Positions 19,046 through 29,670 are shown, counted from the first letter of the stretch. The stretch: DNA of 64,000 bases from Marinomonas flavescens (GCF_004352835.1 NZ_SJSB01000006.1:1-64000), one strand, 5' to 3'. Numbers and translations: made by a program. Notes: generated from the sequence alone by a model not told the origin.

Positions 19046-20134
19046 TTAACTGTCTGAACTCAACGCAGCTAATTGCTCCGCTTGGAATTCATTAACAAGA
19101 GGATTGACCAAAACATTCAATTCCCCAGCCACAATTTCATCCAACTTGTACAGTGTCAAATTGATACGATGATCGGTAACACGGCCTTGTGGGTAATTAT
19201 AAGTACGAATTCGTTCAGAGCGATCACCACTACCGACGAGAGACTTACGCTCTTCGGATTGCTCGCTTGCCGCTTTTTCTTGCTCTGCCGCCAACAAACG
19301 AGACGCCAACAACGACATCGCTTTAGCACGGTTTTTATGCTGCGAACGCTCTTCCTGACACTCAACAACCACACCGGTCGGAATATGGGTCAAACGAATG
19401 GCTGAATCTGTTTTGTTAACGTGCTGACCACCCGCACCAGAAGCACGGAAAGTATCAACACGTAAATCACCTTTATTAATGATGATATCAGCAACTTCGT
19501 CCATTTCAGGCATAACCGCTACGGTACAAGCTGAAGTATGAATACGGCCTTGTGATTCTGTCGCAGGCACACGTTGCACTCGGTGTACGCCCGATTCGAA
19601 TTTAAGCTTTGAATAAGCGCCGTCACCAACGATTCTTGCAATGACTTCTTTATAGCCGCCATGGTCGCCCTCGTTCGCACTGACAATTTCAACTTTCCAA
19701 CGTTGCGTTTCCGCATAGCGTGAATACATACGAAACAAATCACCAGAGAAAATCGACGCTTCATCGCCACCCGTTCCAGCACGAACCTCCAAGAAAACGT
19801 TGCGCGAATCGTTAGGATCTTTGGGCAATAACAGTTTTTGTAGAACCAACTGCAATGCTTCTTGCTGTTGCTGACCAGCTTTCATTTCTTCCACACCCAT
19901 CTCTTTAATATCAGGGTCGGAATCTGTCATCATCAGCTCTGCCTCTTCAATGTTATCAGCGACTTGCTGATACTCATTAAAGCATTTTACAACCGGCTCT
20001 AATTCCGCATACTCTTTTGAGTAAGAACGAAATAAATCCTGATCCATAATAACTTCAGCTTCACTTAACTGCACAGCAAGTTCATCGTAACGATCAGACA
20101 AGCTTTCTAATTTTAATTTTATTGAATCTTTCAT
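19046..20134 (-). CDS. prfA: Peptide chain release factor 1
   Basis: Recognises UAA and UAG stop codons and triggers peptide release. It is 362 residues, with the stop-codon reader PAT at 190-192 and the catalytic GGQ at 235-237. It begins two bases after the hemA stop and is followed 42 bases later by prmC, the enzyme that methylates its GGQ glutamine. The hemA-prfA-prmC order is conserved in gammaproteobacteria. Confidence 0.98.
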   Translation of the reverse strand: MKDSIKLKLESLSDRYDELAVQLSEAEVIMDQDLFRSYSKEYAELEPVVKCFNEYQQVADNIEEAELMMTDSDPDIKEMGVEEMKAGQQQQEALQLVLQKLLLPKDPNDSRNVFLEVRAGTGGDEASIFSGDLFRMYSRYAETQRWKVEIVSANEGDHGGYKEVIARIVGDGAYSKLKFESGVHRVQRVPATESQGRIHTSACTVAVMPEMDEVADIIINKGDLRVDTFRASGAGGQHVNKTDSAIRLTHIPTGVVVECQEERSQHKNRAKAMSLLASRLLAAEQEKAASEQSEERKSLVGSGDRSERIRTYNYPQGRVTDHRINLTLYKLDEIVAGELNVLVNPLVNEFQAEQLAALSSDS

Positions 20135-20136
20135 TT

Positions 20137-21405
20137 TTAATTATCTTTATCTTCATAAATGCCCAAAACATTTGCGGCAATGGTTAATGCGTCTTGATCT
20201 GCATCGGCTCCGGCATCTCGTAGGTAGCGAGTCGGAGCATGGATCAATTTATTCATAAGACCATGAGCAAGCTTGTTAATCACTTGCTCTGGCGAGTGGC
20301 CAGACTCTAAACTTTTCAGCGCCTTGACCAGTTCAATATTTTTGATATCTTCAGCAGTATGTCGATAGTCAACAATCAAATCCGATACTTTACGCGATTC
20401 CACAATTCGTCGGTAAGAATCGACCCCTTCTTCAATGATCAACTCAGCCGCTTTGGCTGCATCTTGCCTTGCTCTGACATTTTCTTCAATCACAGAATGC
20501 AAGTCGTCGACCGTATAGAGGTAAATATCTTTCACCTCTTCTACTTCTGGCTCAATATCCCTAGGCACAGCAATATCAATAAGCAACATTGGTTTATGGC
20601 GGCGTTTGGATGAGGCACGCTCCACCATTCCCTTGCCGATAATCGGTAATTGGCTCGCCGTCGATGAAATAACGATGTCCGCTTCAGCAAGATAATCGCC
20701 TATGTCACCTAACATAATCGCTTCAGCATTCAGATCATTAGCCAATGTTTCAGCACGAGCTAACGTTCTATTAGCAATAATAATTCGCTTAACACCCTGC
20801 TCTTTAAGATGTCTAGCGACTAACTCTATCGTTTGTCCTGCACCTATCAATAATGCCGTATTTTTTTTAATATCTGCGAAAATGCGTTGCGCTAAACTCA
20901 CCGCGGCAAAAGCGATCGATACTGGGTTTTCACCAATCGCGGTATCGGTTCGTACACGCTTAGCAATAGAAAACGTTCGTTGAAAAAGAGATTGTAAGTC
21001 AGGGCCAATACAAGCCCCTTCTTGAGAAACCGCATAGGCTGATTTAACCTGCCCTAAAATTTGAGGCTCTCCTAAGATCAAAGAATCCAAACCAGAAGCA
21101 ACCCGCATGATATGGCGCACGCTGTCATCGTTTAAATGTGTGTAGCAATATTGCTTGAGATCATCAAAGTCCAGCCCATGGTAATTACCAAGCCAGCGAA
21201 TAATCTCATTCGCATCTTCTACATTATCAATGGAACAATATAGCTCTGTACGATTACATGTAGATACGATGACTGCTTCATTGGCTTTTTGATCAGAAAC
21301 CAGAGAAGACAAAGCCTCCACCATTTTTTCAGGAGCAAAGGCGACTCGTTCACGAATCCCTACAGGGGCTGTTTTATGGTTGACACCCACGGTAATTAGC
21401 GGCAT
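20137..21405 (-). CDS. hemA: Glutamyl-tRNA reductase
   Basis: First committed enzyme of C5-pathway tetrapyrrole synthesis; it reduces glutamyl-tRNA to glutamate-1-semialdehyde using NADPH. It is 422 residues from the ATG at 21405, which gives the standard N-terminus [13 protein letters not shown]; the open frame runs 29 codons further without family similarity. The nucleophile is Cys50 in STCNRTELY, and an NADP-binding GAGQT motif lies mid-protein. It is divergent from the TPR lipoprotein-lolB run. Confidence 0.96.
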   Translation of the reverse strand: MPLITVGVNHKTAPVGIRERVAFAPEKMVEALSSLVSDQKANEAVIVSTCNRTELYCSIDNVEDANEIIRWLGNYHGLDFDDLKQYCYTHLNDDSVRHIMRVASGLDSLILGEPQILGQVKSAYAVSQEGACIGPDLQSLFQRTFSIAKRVRTDTAIGENPVSIAFAAVSLAQRIFADIKKNTALLIGAGQTIELVARHLKEQGVKRIIIANRTLARAETLANDLNAEAIMLGDIGDYLAEADIVISSTASQLPIIGKGMVERASSKRRHKPMLLIDIAVPRDIEPEVEEVKDIYLYTVDDLHSVIEENVRARQDAAKAAELIIEEGVDSYRRIVESRKVSDLIVDYRHTAEDIKNIELVKALKSLESGHSPEQVINKLAHGLMNKLIHAPTRYLRDAGADADQDALTIAANVLGIYEDKDN

Positions 21406-21605
21406 TAAGAAACTCTTTTCAAGGATCGGGATCACAGCACAAGGAGAAAAGGAATAAGCATTCCAGCACGGCTCTTTACATAAAGAGGACACATTATACG
21501 AGAAATTAGCTTATTTTCGCACCCCATAGGATCAATAAAAGTAATAGGATTAGTTTATAGTTGTGGCTGACACAACCTATCGGTTAACGATACCATAAGG
21601 GTTAT

Positions 21606-23420
21606 ATGAATTTAGCATCGAGAACACACATGCCTCCTTATTTGCACACCTTTATCTGTGCACGCACTAAATTGTCTAAAGTAAGGCTAGTCGCTACATT
21701 CATTCTTATTGCGAGCTCCTTTACTTTATTTGGTTGCAGCTCAGTGCATCAATCCAGTGATACGCCAAAAGAGCAGGATAATACAAGTACTCTTGCCACC
21801 ACGTATCCAGATGACCAAATCAAAGAACTACTTGAAGCCGAGTTTTCACTGCAAAGAGAAGGCCCTAGCCAAGCTTTTTTGCCATTTTATAAAATTACTC
21901 AAAAAACCAAAGATAAAGCGCTAGCAGAAAGACTCGTTCACATTGCGGTTGCCAGCCAAAATAATACCAACATTGAGAAAAGTACAGATCTGCTGATTTC
22001 CATTTCTCCAAACGACGAACAAGCCTACGCTCTAAAACTGCAAATGCTAATGCAATCAAATCGCCCTAATGATGCATCAGCGGTTATCGTAACAGCGCTC
22101 AAAAAAGGGATATCTATTAAGTTTCTACCTCTTTTTATCGATAAAAACATCCGCAACAACGACTTAATGAATACAGTAGCCGCTACCTTAAAGCAGCTCC
22201 CTAATGAGGACCACAAAAACCTCTTCATTAAAGCCAGCGATGCTCGCGTCCAATTTAGTTCAGGCAACTATCAATCGGCGATACAAACAAGCAGCGAGTT
22301 ATTAGCAAATAAAAACACCACCGACACAGAACCGCTTTTTCTGATTCTAGCTTATAGCCAAGACCAGCTCGGGAATAAAAACACAGCCATTTCTTCAATC
22401 GAAAAAGGCCGCGCCCGTTTTCCACAAAGCACTCGACTATTAACCCCTTTGCTAGAATTTTTAGTGCAATCAAAACAATTGGACAAAGCGTCTAAAACGT
22501 ATAAAGAAGCCAAACTAAACCACGTGGATCGCATTCAAGCTGGTATCAACTTTAGCAACACCCTACTTTCCAACGGATACCCTGGTGCAGCATTATCAAC
22601 ATTGAACCAGTTACCAGAAAAACAATATGGCTTTGAAGGTCAAATCCATTATTTAATTGCCAATGCTTTATCCGACCTTGGTAAAAAAGGCCAAGCAATT
22701 AAAGAAATGAACAAGGTTACTGGCATATTAAACACCCACGCAACTAACCAAATAGCACTTTGGCTCTATGACGAAGACCAAGAAAAACAAATTAACAACA
22801 TGGTATTACAACGCACCTCTAGAGAGCACATTCCAGAAGTTGTCACTGCCATTTGCCGTTTGCACGAAGAAAAGAAACACAACGACCTATCATTAGAGCT
22901 ATTAAGAAAAACACTACAAATCTACCCTCAATCAGATGCATTACGCTATCGTAAAGCACTACTTGAAGACACAATGGGAAACTGGAAAAATACGATTGTC
23001 GAACTGAAATTCTTGCTGCATAAAAGCCCACAAAACACTCAATACTTGAATGCTCTAGGCTATACGCTTCTAACACACACTCACGATACAACGAAGGCAA
23101 TGAGCTACATAGAAAAAGCCTACCAACAAGACCCAGAGGATCCAGCGATCGTTGATAGTTTAGGCTGGGGGTTTTTCTTACAGGATAAGCTATCAAGAGC
23201 GTCCTTTTATCTCAAAAAAGCTTGGGATATATTAAACGATGCTGAAATTGGTGCTCACTATGGTGAAGTTTTATGGCAACAAAAAGCCAATCAGCAAGCC
23301 ATTGATATTTGGAAAGAAGCGCTTAGTAACAATCCAAACAATACTTTATTATTAGAAACAATTAAACGGTTACATCCTTCTCTATTAGAGAACAACCAAT
23401 CAGAAATTAAGGATAATTAA
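21606..23420 (+). CDS. TPR-repeat lipoprotein upstream of lolB
   Basis: A 604-residue predicted lipoprotein: hydrophobic signal (about 26-43) with lipobox LFGC (Cys44), then an extended helical tetratricopeptide domain. The repeat ALGYTLL...YIEKAYQQDPEDPAIVDSLGW near residues 480-520 is a clear TPR. A gene of this type lies between hemA and lolB in Pseudomonas as well. The pre-signal leader is unusually long; the second ATG at 21630 would shorten it. It ends in TAATG, overlapping the lolB start, so the two are coupled. It may assist lipoprotein or envelope assembly, but the role is unknown. Confidence 0.87.
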   Translation: MNLASRTHMPPYLHTFICARTKLSKVRLVATFILIASSFTLFGCSSVHQSSDTPKEQDNTSTLATTYPDDQIKELLEAEFSLQREGPSQAFLPFYKITQKTKDKALAERLVHIAVASQNNTNIEKSTDLLISISPNDEQAYALKLQMLMQSNRPNDASAVIVTALKKGISIKFLPLFIDKNIRNNDLMNTVAATLKQLPNEDHKNLFIKASDARVQFSSGNYQSAIQTSSELLANKNTTDTEPLFLILAYSQDQLGNKNTAISSIEKGRARFPQSTRLLTPLLEFLVQSKQLDKASKTYKEAKLNHVDRIQAGINFSNTLLSNGYPGAALSTLNQLPEKQYGFEGQIHYLIANALSDLGKKGQAIKEMNKVTGILNTHATNQIALWLYDEDQEKQINNMVLQRTSREHIPEVVTAICRLHEEKKHNDLSLELLRKTLQIYPQSDALRYRKALLEDTMGNWKNTIVELKFLLHKSPQNTQYLNALGYTLLTHTHDTTKAMSYIEKAYQQDPEDPAIVDSLGWGFFLQDKLSRASFYLKKAWDILNDAEIGAHYGEVLWQQKANQQAIDIWKEALSNNPNNTLLLETIKRLHPSLLENNQSEIKDN

Positions 23421-23998
23421 TGATGCTCTTCCGTTTCGTCCTCTTAGCGCTATTTACGATGTTGTTGGCGGCCTGCTCTAGCCAACCGCAAATACAAACA
23501 CCTCCACCCTCTAGCGTTAATGCTATTCAAAAATGGGCTGCGCAAGGTCGTGTTGGCATTAGAACAGAACAAGACGCGGTATCTGGTAATTTTAGCTGGA
23601 GCCACACACCAAATACATTCGACCTAAGAATATACGGCCCATTCGGACAAGGAAGCACCGAGCTTAGCAAAAATAAGGAAGGCCGAGTCGTATTAGCCTA
23701 TGAAGGTAAAAAAATAGAAGGTTCTGATGCTGAACAGCTACTGAAACAACGCCTAGGCTGGCGCTTTCCTGTACGCCAAGTCGCCTATTGGATACGAGGG
23801 TTGCCGTACCCAAATACTCCCTACAAAATCACCAAACAATTCAAAAGCGACCTTCCGAGTCAAATAACTCAAGATGGTTGGAGCATTTCTTACGAAAGAT
23901 TTTCAGACATTCGAGGCTTATCTCTGCCACAAAAAATGCAGATATCTCACCCGCCTTATCGAGTTAATCTAATTATTACCCAATGGACTATTCAGTAA
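23420..23998 (+). CDS. lolB: Outer-membrane lipoprotein receptor LolB
   Basis: Accepts lipoproteins from the periplasmic carrier LolA and inserts them in the outer membrane. It is 192 residues with a signal peptide and lipobox LAAC (Cys19), followed by the convex beta-sheet domain typical of LolB (WAAQGRVGIRT, GPFGQGSTEL). It sits between the TPR lipoprotein and ispE, as in many gammaproteobacteria, and overlaps ispE by up to 16 bases. Confidence 0.94.
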   Translation: MMLFRFVLLALFTMLLAACSSQPQIQTPPPSSVNAIQKWAAQGRVGIRTEQDAVSGNFSWSHTPNTFDLRIYGPFGQGSTELSKNKEGRVVLAYEGKKIEGSDAEQLLKQRLGWRFPVRQVAYWIRGLPYPNTPYKITKQFKSDLPSQITQDGWSISYERFSDIRGLSLPQKMQISHPPYRVNLIITQWTIQ

Positions 23999-24858
23999 AT
24001 CGCATGAAACTCCCCTCTCCGGCGAAATTAAATCTTTTTTTGCATATTACAGGTCGACGTGATGACGGCTATCATAATTTGCAAACTCTTTTTCAACTCA
24101 CCGATTTCTGCGACACGCTAGAGTTCGTGATAAACGAAGAAGATCGTATCAGCATATCACCAGAAATAGCTGAGCTGCCCCTTGAAGAGAACCTTATCTT
24201 TAAAGCGGCAAAACTACTAATGCCTTATCGCCAAAACTTATGCTTTGGGGTTGATATTGTGTTAGAAAAACAACTACCTATGGGGGGAGGAATTGGTGGC
24301 GGTAGCTCTAACGCCGCGACCACTTTATTGGCACTTAATACGCTATGGCATTGTGATTTACCCTTGGAGAAACTCGCTGAAATAGGTCTTCAATTAGGTG
24401 CAGACGTCCCCGTCTTTGTTATGGGGGAATCTGCTTTTGCAGAAGGTGTTGGCGAAAGACTCCAACCCATTCAATTAGAGACACCTTATTTTTTAATCAT
24501 AAAACCCAATTGCCACGTATCCACTGTTCAAATATTTACCGATAAACATTTGACAAGAGACACCCCTCCCATCAAAATATCGCACGCCTTAGAGCTGGGT
24601 GGGCACAATGATTGTTTAGACGTGGTGATAAAGCACAATTCTGAAGTAAATGAAGCGTACTTATGGCTTAAAAATCATGGGGATGCCAAATTGACCGGAA
24701 CGGGAGCTTGTCTGTTTTTGGCATTTGATGACCAGAAAGACGCTGAGCAATTAAAAGCGTCTACACCTGAGAAATGGCAAGCTTGGGTTTGTCGAGGCTG
24801 CAACATCTCTCCAACTCACACTGCGCTAAACCAATGGATTGAGAAAAATAAGGGATAG
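23983..24858 (+). CDS. ispE: 4-diphosphocytidyl-2-C-methyl-D-erythritol kinase
   Basis: GHMP kinase of the MEP pathway for isoprenoid precursors. It is 291 residues, with the N-terminal SPAKLNLFLHI motif (active-site Lys) and the ATP loop PMGGGIGGGSSNAA near residues 94-107. A second in-frame ATG at 24004 just after the lolB stop gives the more compact start KLPSPAKLN; neither has a strong SD. It is coupled to lolB by overlap. Confidence 0.96.
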   Translation: MDYSVNRMKLPSPAKLNLFLHITGRRDDGYHNLQTLFQLTDFCDTLEFVINEEDRISISPEIAELPLEENLIFKAAKLLMPYRQNLCFGVDIVLEKQLPMGGGIGGGSSNAATTLLALNTLWHCDLPLEKLAEIGLQLGADVPVFVMGESAFAEGVGERLQPIQLETPYFLIIKPNCHVSTVQIFTDKHLTRDTPPIKISHALELGGHNDCLDVVIKHNSEVNEAYLWLKNHGDAKLTGTGACLFLAFDDQKDAEQLKASTPEKWQAWVCRGCNISPTHTALNQWIEKNKG

Positions 24859-24928
24859 TTAGCCAAGTTACTCGCTAATCTACCCAGCTGTTCTATGTTC
24901 ATCGTTTCAAAATACAAAGGGTATAACA

Positions 24929-25876
24929 GTGTCTAAGTTAATGGTTTTTACCGGTAATGCAAACCCTGAGCTCGCTCGCAGGGTAGTTCGCCGCTTAGGC
25001 TTACCCATCGGAAATGCAACCGTAGGTAAATTTAGCGACGGTGAAATTGCGGTTGAGATTAATGAAAACGTTCGAGGTAAAGACGTTTTTATCATCCAGT
25101 CCACTTGCGCTCCTAGTAATGATAATTTAATGGAATTGATTGTGATGGCAGACGCTCTGCGTCGCGCATCCGCTTCTCGCGTAACGGCAGTCATTCCTTA
25201 CTTTGGTTATGCTCGACAAGATCGACGCGTTCGATCTGCCCGCGTTCCAATCACCGCAAAAGTGGTTGCTGATATGATTTCTGCGGTGGGCATTAACCGT
25301 GTATTAACGGTCGACCTACATGCCGATCAGATTCAAGGCTTTTTCGATATCCCTGTGGATAACGTTTATGCTACGCCATTATTACTAGATGACCTACAGC
25401 GCCAAGGCCACGAGAATATCGCCGTTGTCTCACCTGATGTGGGTGGTGTTGTTCGCGCACGCGCTTTTGCAAAATTGTTAGACGATGCAGATCTGGCCAT
25501 CATCGACAAACGCCGACCTCGCGCTAATGAAGCACAAATCATGCATTTGATTGGTGATGTTGCTGGAAAAACATGCGTACTTATCGATGATATGTGTGAC
25601 ACCGGTGGCACCTTATGCGCCGCTGCCAAAGCCTTAAAAGAACATGGTGCTGCGAAAGTATTAGCTTACTGCACTCACCCTGTATTATCTGGCAAAGCGA
25701 TCGAAAATATAAAAAATTCCGTGCTTGATGAGTTGGTCGTGACTGATACCATCCCATTGACACAAGAGGCGCTTAATTGCCCTCAAATACGCCAATTGTC
25801 GATGTCTGACATTATGGCGGAGGCTGTTCGTCGCGTATGCAACGAAGAGTCTATCAGTGCCATGTTTGGGGCCTAA
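24929..25876 (+). CDS. prs: Ribose-phosphate pyrophosphokinase
   Basis: Makes PRPP from ribose-5-phosphate and ATP for nucleotide, histidine and tryptophan synthesis. It is 315 residues, with the PRPP-binding loop [10 protein letters not shown] near residues 218-227 and the [11 protein letters not shown] signature. It starts with GTG, with AAAGG eight bases upstream. In Pseudomonas a tRNA-Gln gene precedes prs; here the tRNA-Gln genes are downstream of ychF instead. Confidence 0.98.
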   Translation: MSKLMVFTGNANPELARRVVRRLGLPIGNATVGKFSDGEIAVEINENVRGKDVFIIQSTCAPSNDNLMELIVMADALRRASASRVTAVIPYFGYARQDRRVRSARVPITAKVVADMISAVGINRVLTVDLHADQIQGFFDIPVDNVYATPLLLDDLQRQGHENIAVVSPDVGGVVRARAFAKLLDDADLAIIDKRRPRANEAQIMHLIGDVAGKTCVLIDDMCDTGGTLCAAAKALKEHGAAKVLAYCTHPVLSGKAIENIKNSVLDELVVTDTIPLTQEALNCPQIRQLSMSDIMAEAVRRVCNEESISAMFGA

Positions 25877-25944
25877 TCCAAACACATTCGCTCGGAACGG
25901 GTCGCAGTTCTGGGCACAACTTACTATTTATTAGGAATAATACC

Positions 25945-26517
25945 ATGACATTATCTGTTAATGCCGCTGCCCGTACTCTAGAAGGTAAAGGTGCGAGCCG
26001 CCGCCTTCGTAAAGAAGGCCTAGTGCCTGCCGTAATCTACGGTGGCAGCGCAGAACCAAAATCCATTACGTTTAAAGACAACGAAATACTGAAAGCTGTT
26101 ACAACGCCTGGTTTCCTAACTAGCATTGTAGAAGTATCTGTTGACGGAAAAGCGGAAAAAGTACTTGTTAAAGCACTTCAACGCCATCCAGCAACAGGCA
26201 ACGTAATGCACATGGATATGCTACGTATTGCTGAAGACCAAACGATCACGACTCGTGTTCCTTTAACTTTCATCAACGCAGCTAAAAGCGACGGCGTTAA
26301 AGCTGGCGGTCGCTTGACTGTTGAAGCTAAACTAGCGGAAGTTCGTTGCCTACCAGCAAACCTTCCAACTGAACTAGTTGTTGATGCTATCAACGGCCAA
26401 TTCGGTCAGATTTTCCACCTATCTGATACGACTATCCCTGAAGGCGTTGAGCTAATCGCTTTACTTAAAGGCGAAGATCACGACCAACCTATCGCTCGTA
26501 TCGGTAAAGTGAAATAG
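25945..26517 (+). CDS. rplY: 50S ribosomal protein L25, long CTC form
   Basis: Binds 5S rRNA in the large subunit. It is 190 residues, made of an N-terminal L25 domain (GKGASRRLRKEGLVPAVIYG) and the C-terminal TL5/CTC beta domain, longer than the 94-residue E. coli form. The ATG at 25945 is used because AGGA sits eight bases upstream and it gives the usual N-terminus. It is followed closely by pth, as usual. Confidence 0.96.
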   Translation: MTLSVNAAARTLEGKGASRRLRKEGLVPAVIYGGSAEPKSITFKDNEILKAVTTPGFLTSIVEVSVDGKAEKVLVKALQRHPATGNVMHMDMLRIAEDQTITTRVPLTFINAAKSDGVKAGGRLTVEAKLAEVRCLPANLPTELVVDAINGQFGQIFHLSDTTIPEGVELIALLKGEDHDQPIARIGKVK

Positions 26518-26542
26518 TAAAAACCATTAAAGGTGTAGTATT

Positions 26543-27127
26543 GTGGCAGGTTTCAAATTATTAGTCGGTCTGGGTAATCCAGGTAGCGAATACGAGAATA
26601 CTCGTCACAATGCAGGTGCACAGTGGATTGAGGCATTGGCTCGTCAGAGCCAATGCCTTTTACGTACTGAAAAAAAATTCTCAGGCCAATTTGGCAAAGT
26701 TTCTATAGCTGGTGAAGAATGCTACTTACTTATTCCCACCACCTATATGAATTTAAGCGGGAAAGCGGTACAGGCCGTTTGCCAGTTTTATAAAATCCCT
26801 CCAGAAGAAGTTCTTGTCATTCATGATGAACTTGATATCCCCCCTGGCACAGTTAAGCTTAAAAAAGGTGGCGGCCACGGCGGCCACAACGGCTTAAAAG
26901 ACATCATAGCTAAACTGGCAAATAATCGAGATTTTGGGCGATTACGAATAGGCATTGGCCACCCCGGACATGCCAGCCAAGTGGCTAATTATGTTCTTAA
27001 AAAAGCCTCACCAGATGACTACAGCAAAATACAGCAAACGATCGATGAATCGTTACGCTATGTGGATGATATTGTACTCGGCAACCTCAATCCCGTGATG
27101 AATCATTTACATAGCTTCAAAGCATAA
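26543..27127 (+). CDS. pth: Peptidyl-tRNA hydrolase
   Basis: Releases tRNA from peptidyl-tRNA that has dropped off the ribosome. It is 194 residues; GLGNPGSEYENTRHNAG contains the catalytic His22, and the LPTTYMNLSGKAV-type block (IPTTYMN) and HDELD segment are present. It starts with GTG, with AAGG about nine bases upstream. It is co-directional with rplY and ychF. Confidence 0.97.
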   Translation: MAGFKLLVGLGNPGSEYENTRHNAGAQWIEALARQSQCLLRTEKKFSGQFGKVSIAGEECYLLIPTTYMNLSGKAVQAVCQFYKIPPEEVLVIHDELDIPPGTVKLKKGGGHGGHNGLKDIIAKLANNRDFGRLRIGIGHPGHASQVANYVLKKASPDDYSKIQQTIDESLRYVDDIVLGNLNPVMNHLHSFKA

Positions 27128-27153
27128 CCACTTAATTATTCAGGAATATCACT

Positions 27154-28245
27154 ATGGGTTTTAATTGCGGCATCGTAGGGCTACCTAACGTTGGTAAATC
27201 AACTCTTTTTAACGCCCTAACCAAAGCAGGCATAGGTGCAGAAAACTTCCCTTTTTGTACTATTGAGCCAAATGCCGGCGTCGTCGCCATGCCTGATCCT
27301 CGTTTAGACGCTCTCTCTGAAATAGTGAAGCCTGAACGCGTACTTGCCACCACAATGGAATTTGTTGATATTGCTGGCCTTGTAGAAGGCGCATCAAAAG
27401 GCGAAGGTCTTGGCAATAAATTCCTTGCCAATATTCGTGAAACAGACGCTATTGCTCACGTAGTTCGATGCTTTGAAGATGACAACGTCATCCATGTATC
27501 AAACAAAGTAGACCCTAAAGCAGACATTGAAGTCATCAATTTAGAATTAATCTTTGCAGATCTAGAATCCATAGAGAAGCAAATATTCCGCACAGGAAAA
27601 AATGCCAAAAGTGGCAACAAAGACGCCATTGCCCACAAAGCATTTCTAGAAAGCATTAAAGATCACCTAGAAAACGGCTTACCTGTTCGCGCAATGGAAA
27701 TGTCCGAAGATCAAGAAAAAGAAGTAAAAGCATTTCACCTCTTAACCACCAAACCAACGATGTACATTGCTAACGTTGCTGAAGATGGATTTGAAAACAA
27801 CCCACATCTAGATCAAGTCCGTGAAATTGCCGCCGCAGAAGGCGCCATGGTAGTTCCTATCTGCAATCAACTAGAAGCAGAAATCTCTGAACTGGACTTA
27901 GAAGAGATGCAAGAGTTTCTAGATGAAATGGGCATGACAGAGCCAGGACTCGACCGAGTCATTCGCGCAGGCTATGAGCTCTTAGGCCTTCAGACCTACT
28001 TCACAGCAGGCGTTAAAGAAGTTCGTGCATGGACAGTCAAACAAGGCGCAACTGGCCCACAGGCAGCCGGTGTGATCCATACAGACTTTGAAAAAGGCTT
28101 TATCCGCGCAGAAGTCGTTGCTTATGATGATTTCATCCAATATAAAGGTGAAAGTGGCGCGAAAGAAGCTGGTAAATGGCGCTTAGAAGGAAAAGAGTAC
28201 ATCGTGAAAGATGGCGATGTGATGCATTTTCGTTTTAACGTTTGA
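27154..28245 (+). CDS. ychF: Redox-regulated ATPase YchF (OLA1-type)
   Basis: Ribosome-associated P-loop protein of the Obg family that prefers ATP over GTP. It is 363 residues, with P-loop GLPNVGKST (9-17), the [10 protein letters not shown] switch motif and C-terminal TGS domain (about 280-363). AGGAATATC precedes the ATG. It is the last gene of the lolB-ispE-prs-rplY-pth run; a promoter for the tRNA array follows within 30 bases. Confidence 0.97.
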   Translation: MGFNCGIVGLPNVGKSTLFNALTKAGIGAENFPFCTIEPNAGVVAMPDPRLDALSEIVKPERVLATTMEFVDIAGLVEGASKGEGLGNKFLANIRETDAIAHVVRCFEDDNVIHVSNKVDPKADIEVINLELIFADLESIEKQIFRTGKNAKSGNKDAIAHKAFLESIKDHLENGLPVRAMEMSEDQEKEVKAFHLLTTKPTMYIANVAEDGFENNPHLDQVREIAAAEGAMVVPICNQLEAEISELDLEEMQEFLDEMGMTEPGLDRVIRAGYELLGLQTYFTAGVKEVRAWTVKQGATGPQAAGVIHTDFEKGFIRAEVVAYDDFIQYKGESGAKEAGKWRLEGKEYIVKDGDVMHFRFNV

Positions 28246-28272
28246 TTTATTAGAAAAAAATCTAGAAAAGAC

Positions 28273-28303
28273 TTGACCCATTAACGACTTATATGAATAA
28301 TAT
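28273..28303 (+). promoter_or_regulatory. Probable promoter of the tRNA array
   Basis: TTGACC at 28273-28278 is followed after 17 bases by AATAAT (28296-28301), or after 19 by TAATAT. A GC-rich CGCGCC discriminator follows, as expected for a stringently controlled stable-RNA promoter. It lies between ychF and the first tRNA gene. Confidence 0.6.
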
Positions 28304-28357
28304 CGCGCCACAGAGACAGCAGATCGTAATACGAAAACTGTCCTTGTGATAGTCTAT

Positions 28358-28432
28358 TGGGGTATAGCCAAGCGGTAAGGCAACAGGTTTTGATCCTGTC
28401 ATGCGTAGGTTCGAATCCTGCTACCCCAGCCA
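28358..28432 (+). tRNA. tRNA-Gln (UUG), copy 1
   Basis: A 75-base cloverleaf with acceptor arms TGGGGTA/TACCCCA, anticodon loop TTTTGAT (anticodon TTG), T loop TTCGAAT and an encoded CCA end. It is identical to the copies at 28531 and 28733. Confidence 0.97.
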
Positions 28433-28441
28433 ATAGACGAC

Positions 28442-28518
28442 GGCTATGTAGCTCAGTTGGTTAGAGCACATCACTCATAATGATGGGGTCACTAGTTCGA
28501 ATCTAGTCATAGCCACCA
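28442..28518 (+). tRNA. tRNA-Met (CAU, elongator), copy 1
   Basis: A 77-base cloverleaf with acceptor arms GGCTATG/CATAGCC, anticodon loop CTCATAA, T loop TTCGAAT and an encoded CCA end. The first acceptor base is paired and the sequence resembles E. coli metT, so it is elongator rather than initiator tRNA. It is identical to the copy at 28636. Confidence 0.96.
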
Positions 28519-28530
28519 ACAATTCGATAT

Positions 28531-28605
28531 TGGGGTATAGCCAAGCGGTAAGGCAACAGGTTTTGATCCTGTCATGCGTAGGTTCGAATCCTGCTACCCC
28601 AGCCA
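28531..28605 (+). tRNA. tRNA-Gln (UUG), copy 2
   Basis: Same 75-base sequence as copy 1, with encoded CCA. It is 12 bases after tRNA-Met copy 1, with a different spacer from the one before copy 1. Confidence 0.97.
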
Positions 28606-28635
28606 TCGAAAGACAAAGTACAAAAATAGAGTTTA

Positions 28636-28712
28636 GGCTATGTAGCTCAGTTGGTTAGAGCACATCACTCATAATGATGGGGTCACTAGTTCGAATCTAG
28701 TCATAGCCACCA
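28636..28712 (+). tRNA. tRNA-Met (CAU, elongator), copy 2
   Basis: Same 77-base sequence as copy 1 with anticodon loop CTCATAA and encoded CCA. Confidence 0.96.
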
Positions 28713-28732
28713 CTCGACGATAATATGATTTT

Positions 28733-28807
28733 TGGGGTATAGCCAAGCGGTAAGGCAACAGGTTTTGATCCTGTCATGCGTAGGTTCGAATCCTGCTACC
28801 CCAGCCA
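28733..28807 (+). tRNA. tRNA-Gln (UUG), copy 3
   Basis: Third identical 75-base tRNA-Gln gene, the last of the five-gene array. No clear terminator follows before the outer-membrane protein gene. Confidence 0.97.
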
Positions 28808-28963
28808 TCATATCCACATCGCACATATCATCACCTCATAATGCATTAACTCCATACTGACATCCTCATTACTTCTTTCTTACTCCTTATTTTTCTGGAT
28901 TTTGTTACCTGAAGACCTATAATGGAAGAAATTTGTCAATCTTTCATTTATGGATGCTACATT

Positions 28964-29656
28964 ATGATGAAATCAGCCCTAGTCCTTACCACTGCTTTAC
29001 TAGCAGGCGCAGCGCATGCCGATGTTCTTGGCCTTACCGCCGAGGTTGGTTCTTACTCTCCAAGTGCCGATAATAGCTCTATCAATAATCACGGCATCAG
29101 TAAAAAGTCTGCCGATCTAGATGGCAAAAGCGGCACCTATTTTGGTATTGCTTTTGAACACCCGCTGCCAATCATCCCTAACGTTCGATTCCAAAGCCTT
29201 AGCTTGAAAGCTAATGGCAACGTCGACAATGGCAGCGGCGGTAGCAATTCTGCCAAGTTAGACCTTTCTCACCAAGATTACACACTTTACTACGAATTTC
29301 TTGATGGGCTTCTTTGGATCGACCTAGACGCCGGCCTAACCCTACGTAAATTTGATGGTTCTGTGACGATAGCAGGCTCTAAAACAGATTTATCTGACTC
29401 TTACCCACTTGGCTACCTTTCTGGATACGTCACTGTCCCAGGTACTCGCCTATCCTTTGGTGGTGAAGTAAAAGCTGGCGGTTTCGATGGCTCAAGCATC
29501 ACAGACACTACTTTAAAAGTAAAATACGAAACGCCTTTCTTAGTCGGTATCGAAGGCGGCTATCGCAAAATGAACCTAGACCTAAGCGACATCGGCGGGA
29601 AAAACGTTAAAAGCGATTTCTCTGGCGTCTTTATCGGTGCTTTTGTCGATTTCTAA
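28964..29656 (+). CDS. TIGR04219-like outer-membrane beta-barrel protein
   Basis: A predicted 230-residue outer-membrane protein. The signal peptide is about 20 residues ending AHA before DVLG. The mature part alternates polar and hydrophobic strands and ends in a strand terminating FIGAFVDF, with the C-terminal Phe recognised by the BAM machinery. The pattern fits the TIGR04219 family, whose function is unknown. The double ATG at 28964 is preferred because the signal peptide begins there; an ATG at 28922 would add 14 residues. Confidence 0.75.
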   Translation: MMKSALVLTTALLAGAAHADVLGLTAEVGSYSPSADNSSINNHGISKKSADLDGKSGTYFGIAFEHPLPIIPNVRFQSLSLKANGNVDNGSGGSNSAKLDLSHQDYTLYYEFLDGLLWIDLDAGLTLRKFDGSVTIAGSKTDLSDSYPLGYLSGYVTVPGTRLSFGGEVKAGGFDGSSITDTTLKVKYETPFLVGIEGGYRKMNLDLSDIGGKNVKSDFSGVFIGAFVDF

Positions 29657-29670
29657 AAAAGCGACTGCAT

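Noticed and set aside
28358-28807. Regular direct repeats resembling a CRISPR-type or mobile repeat array
   Set aside because: Each unit folds as a full tRNA with anticodon and CCA; the spacing is irregular and no cas genes are near.
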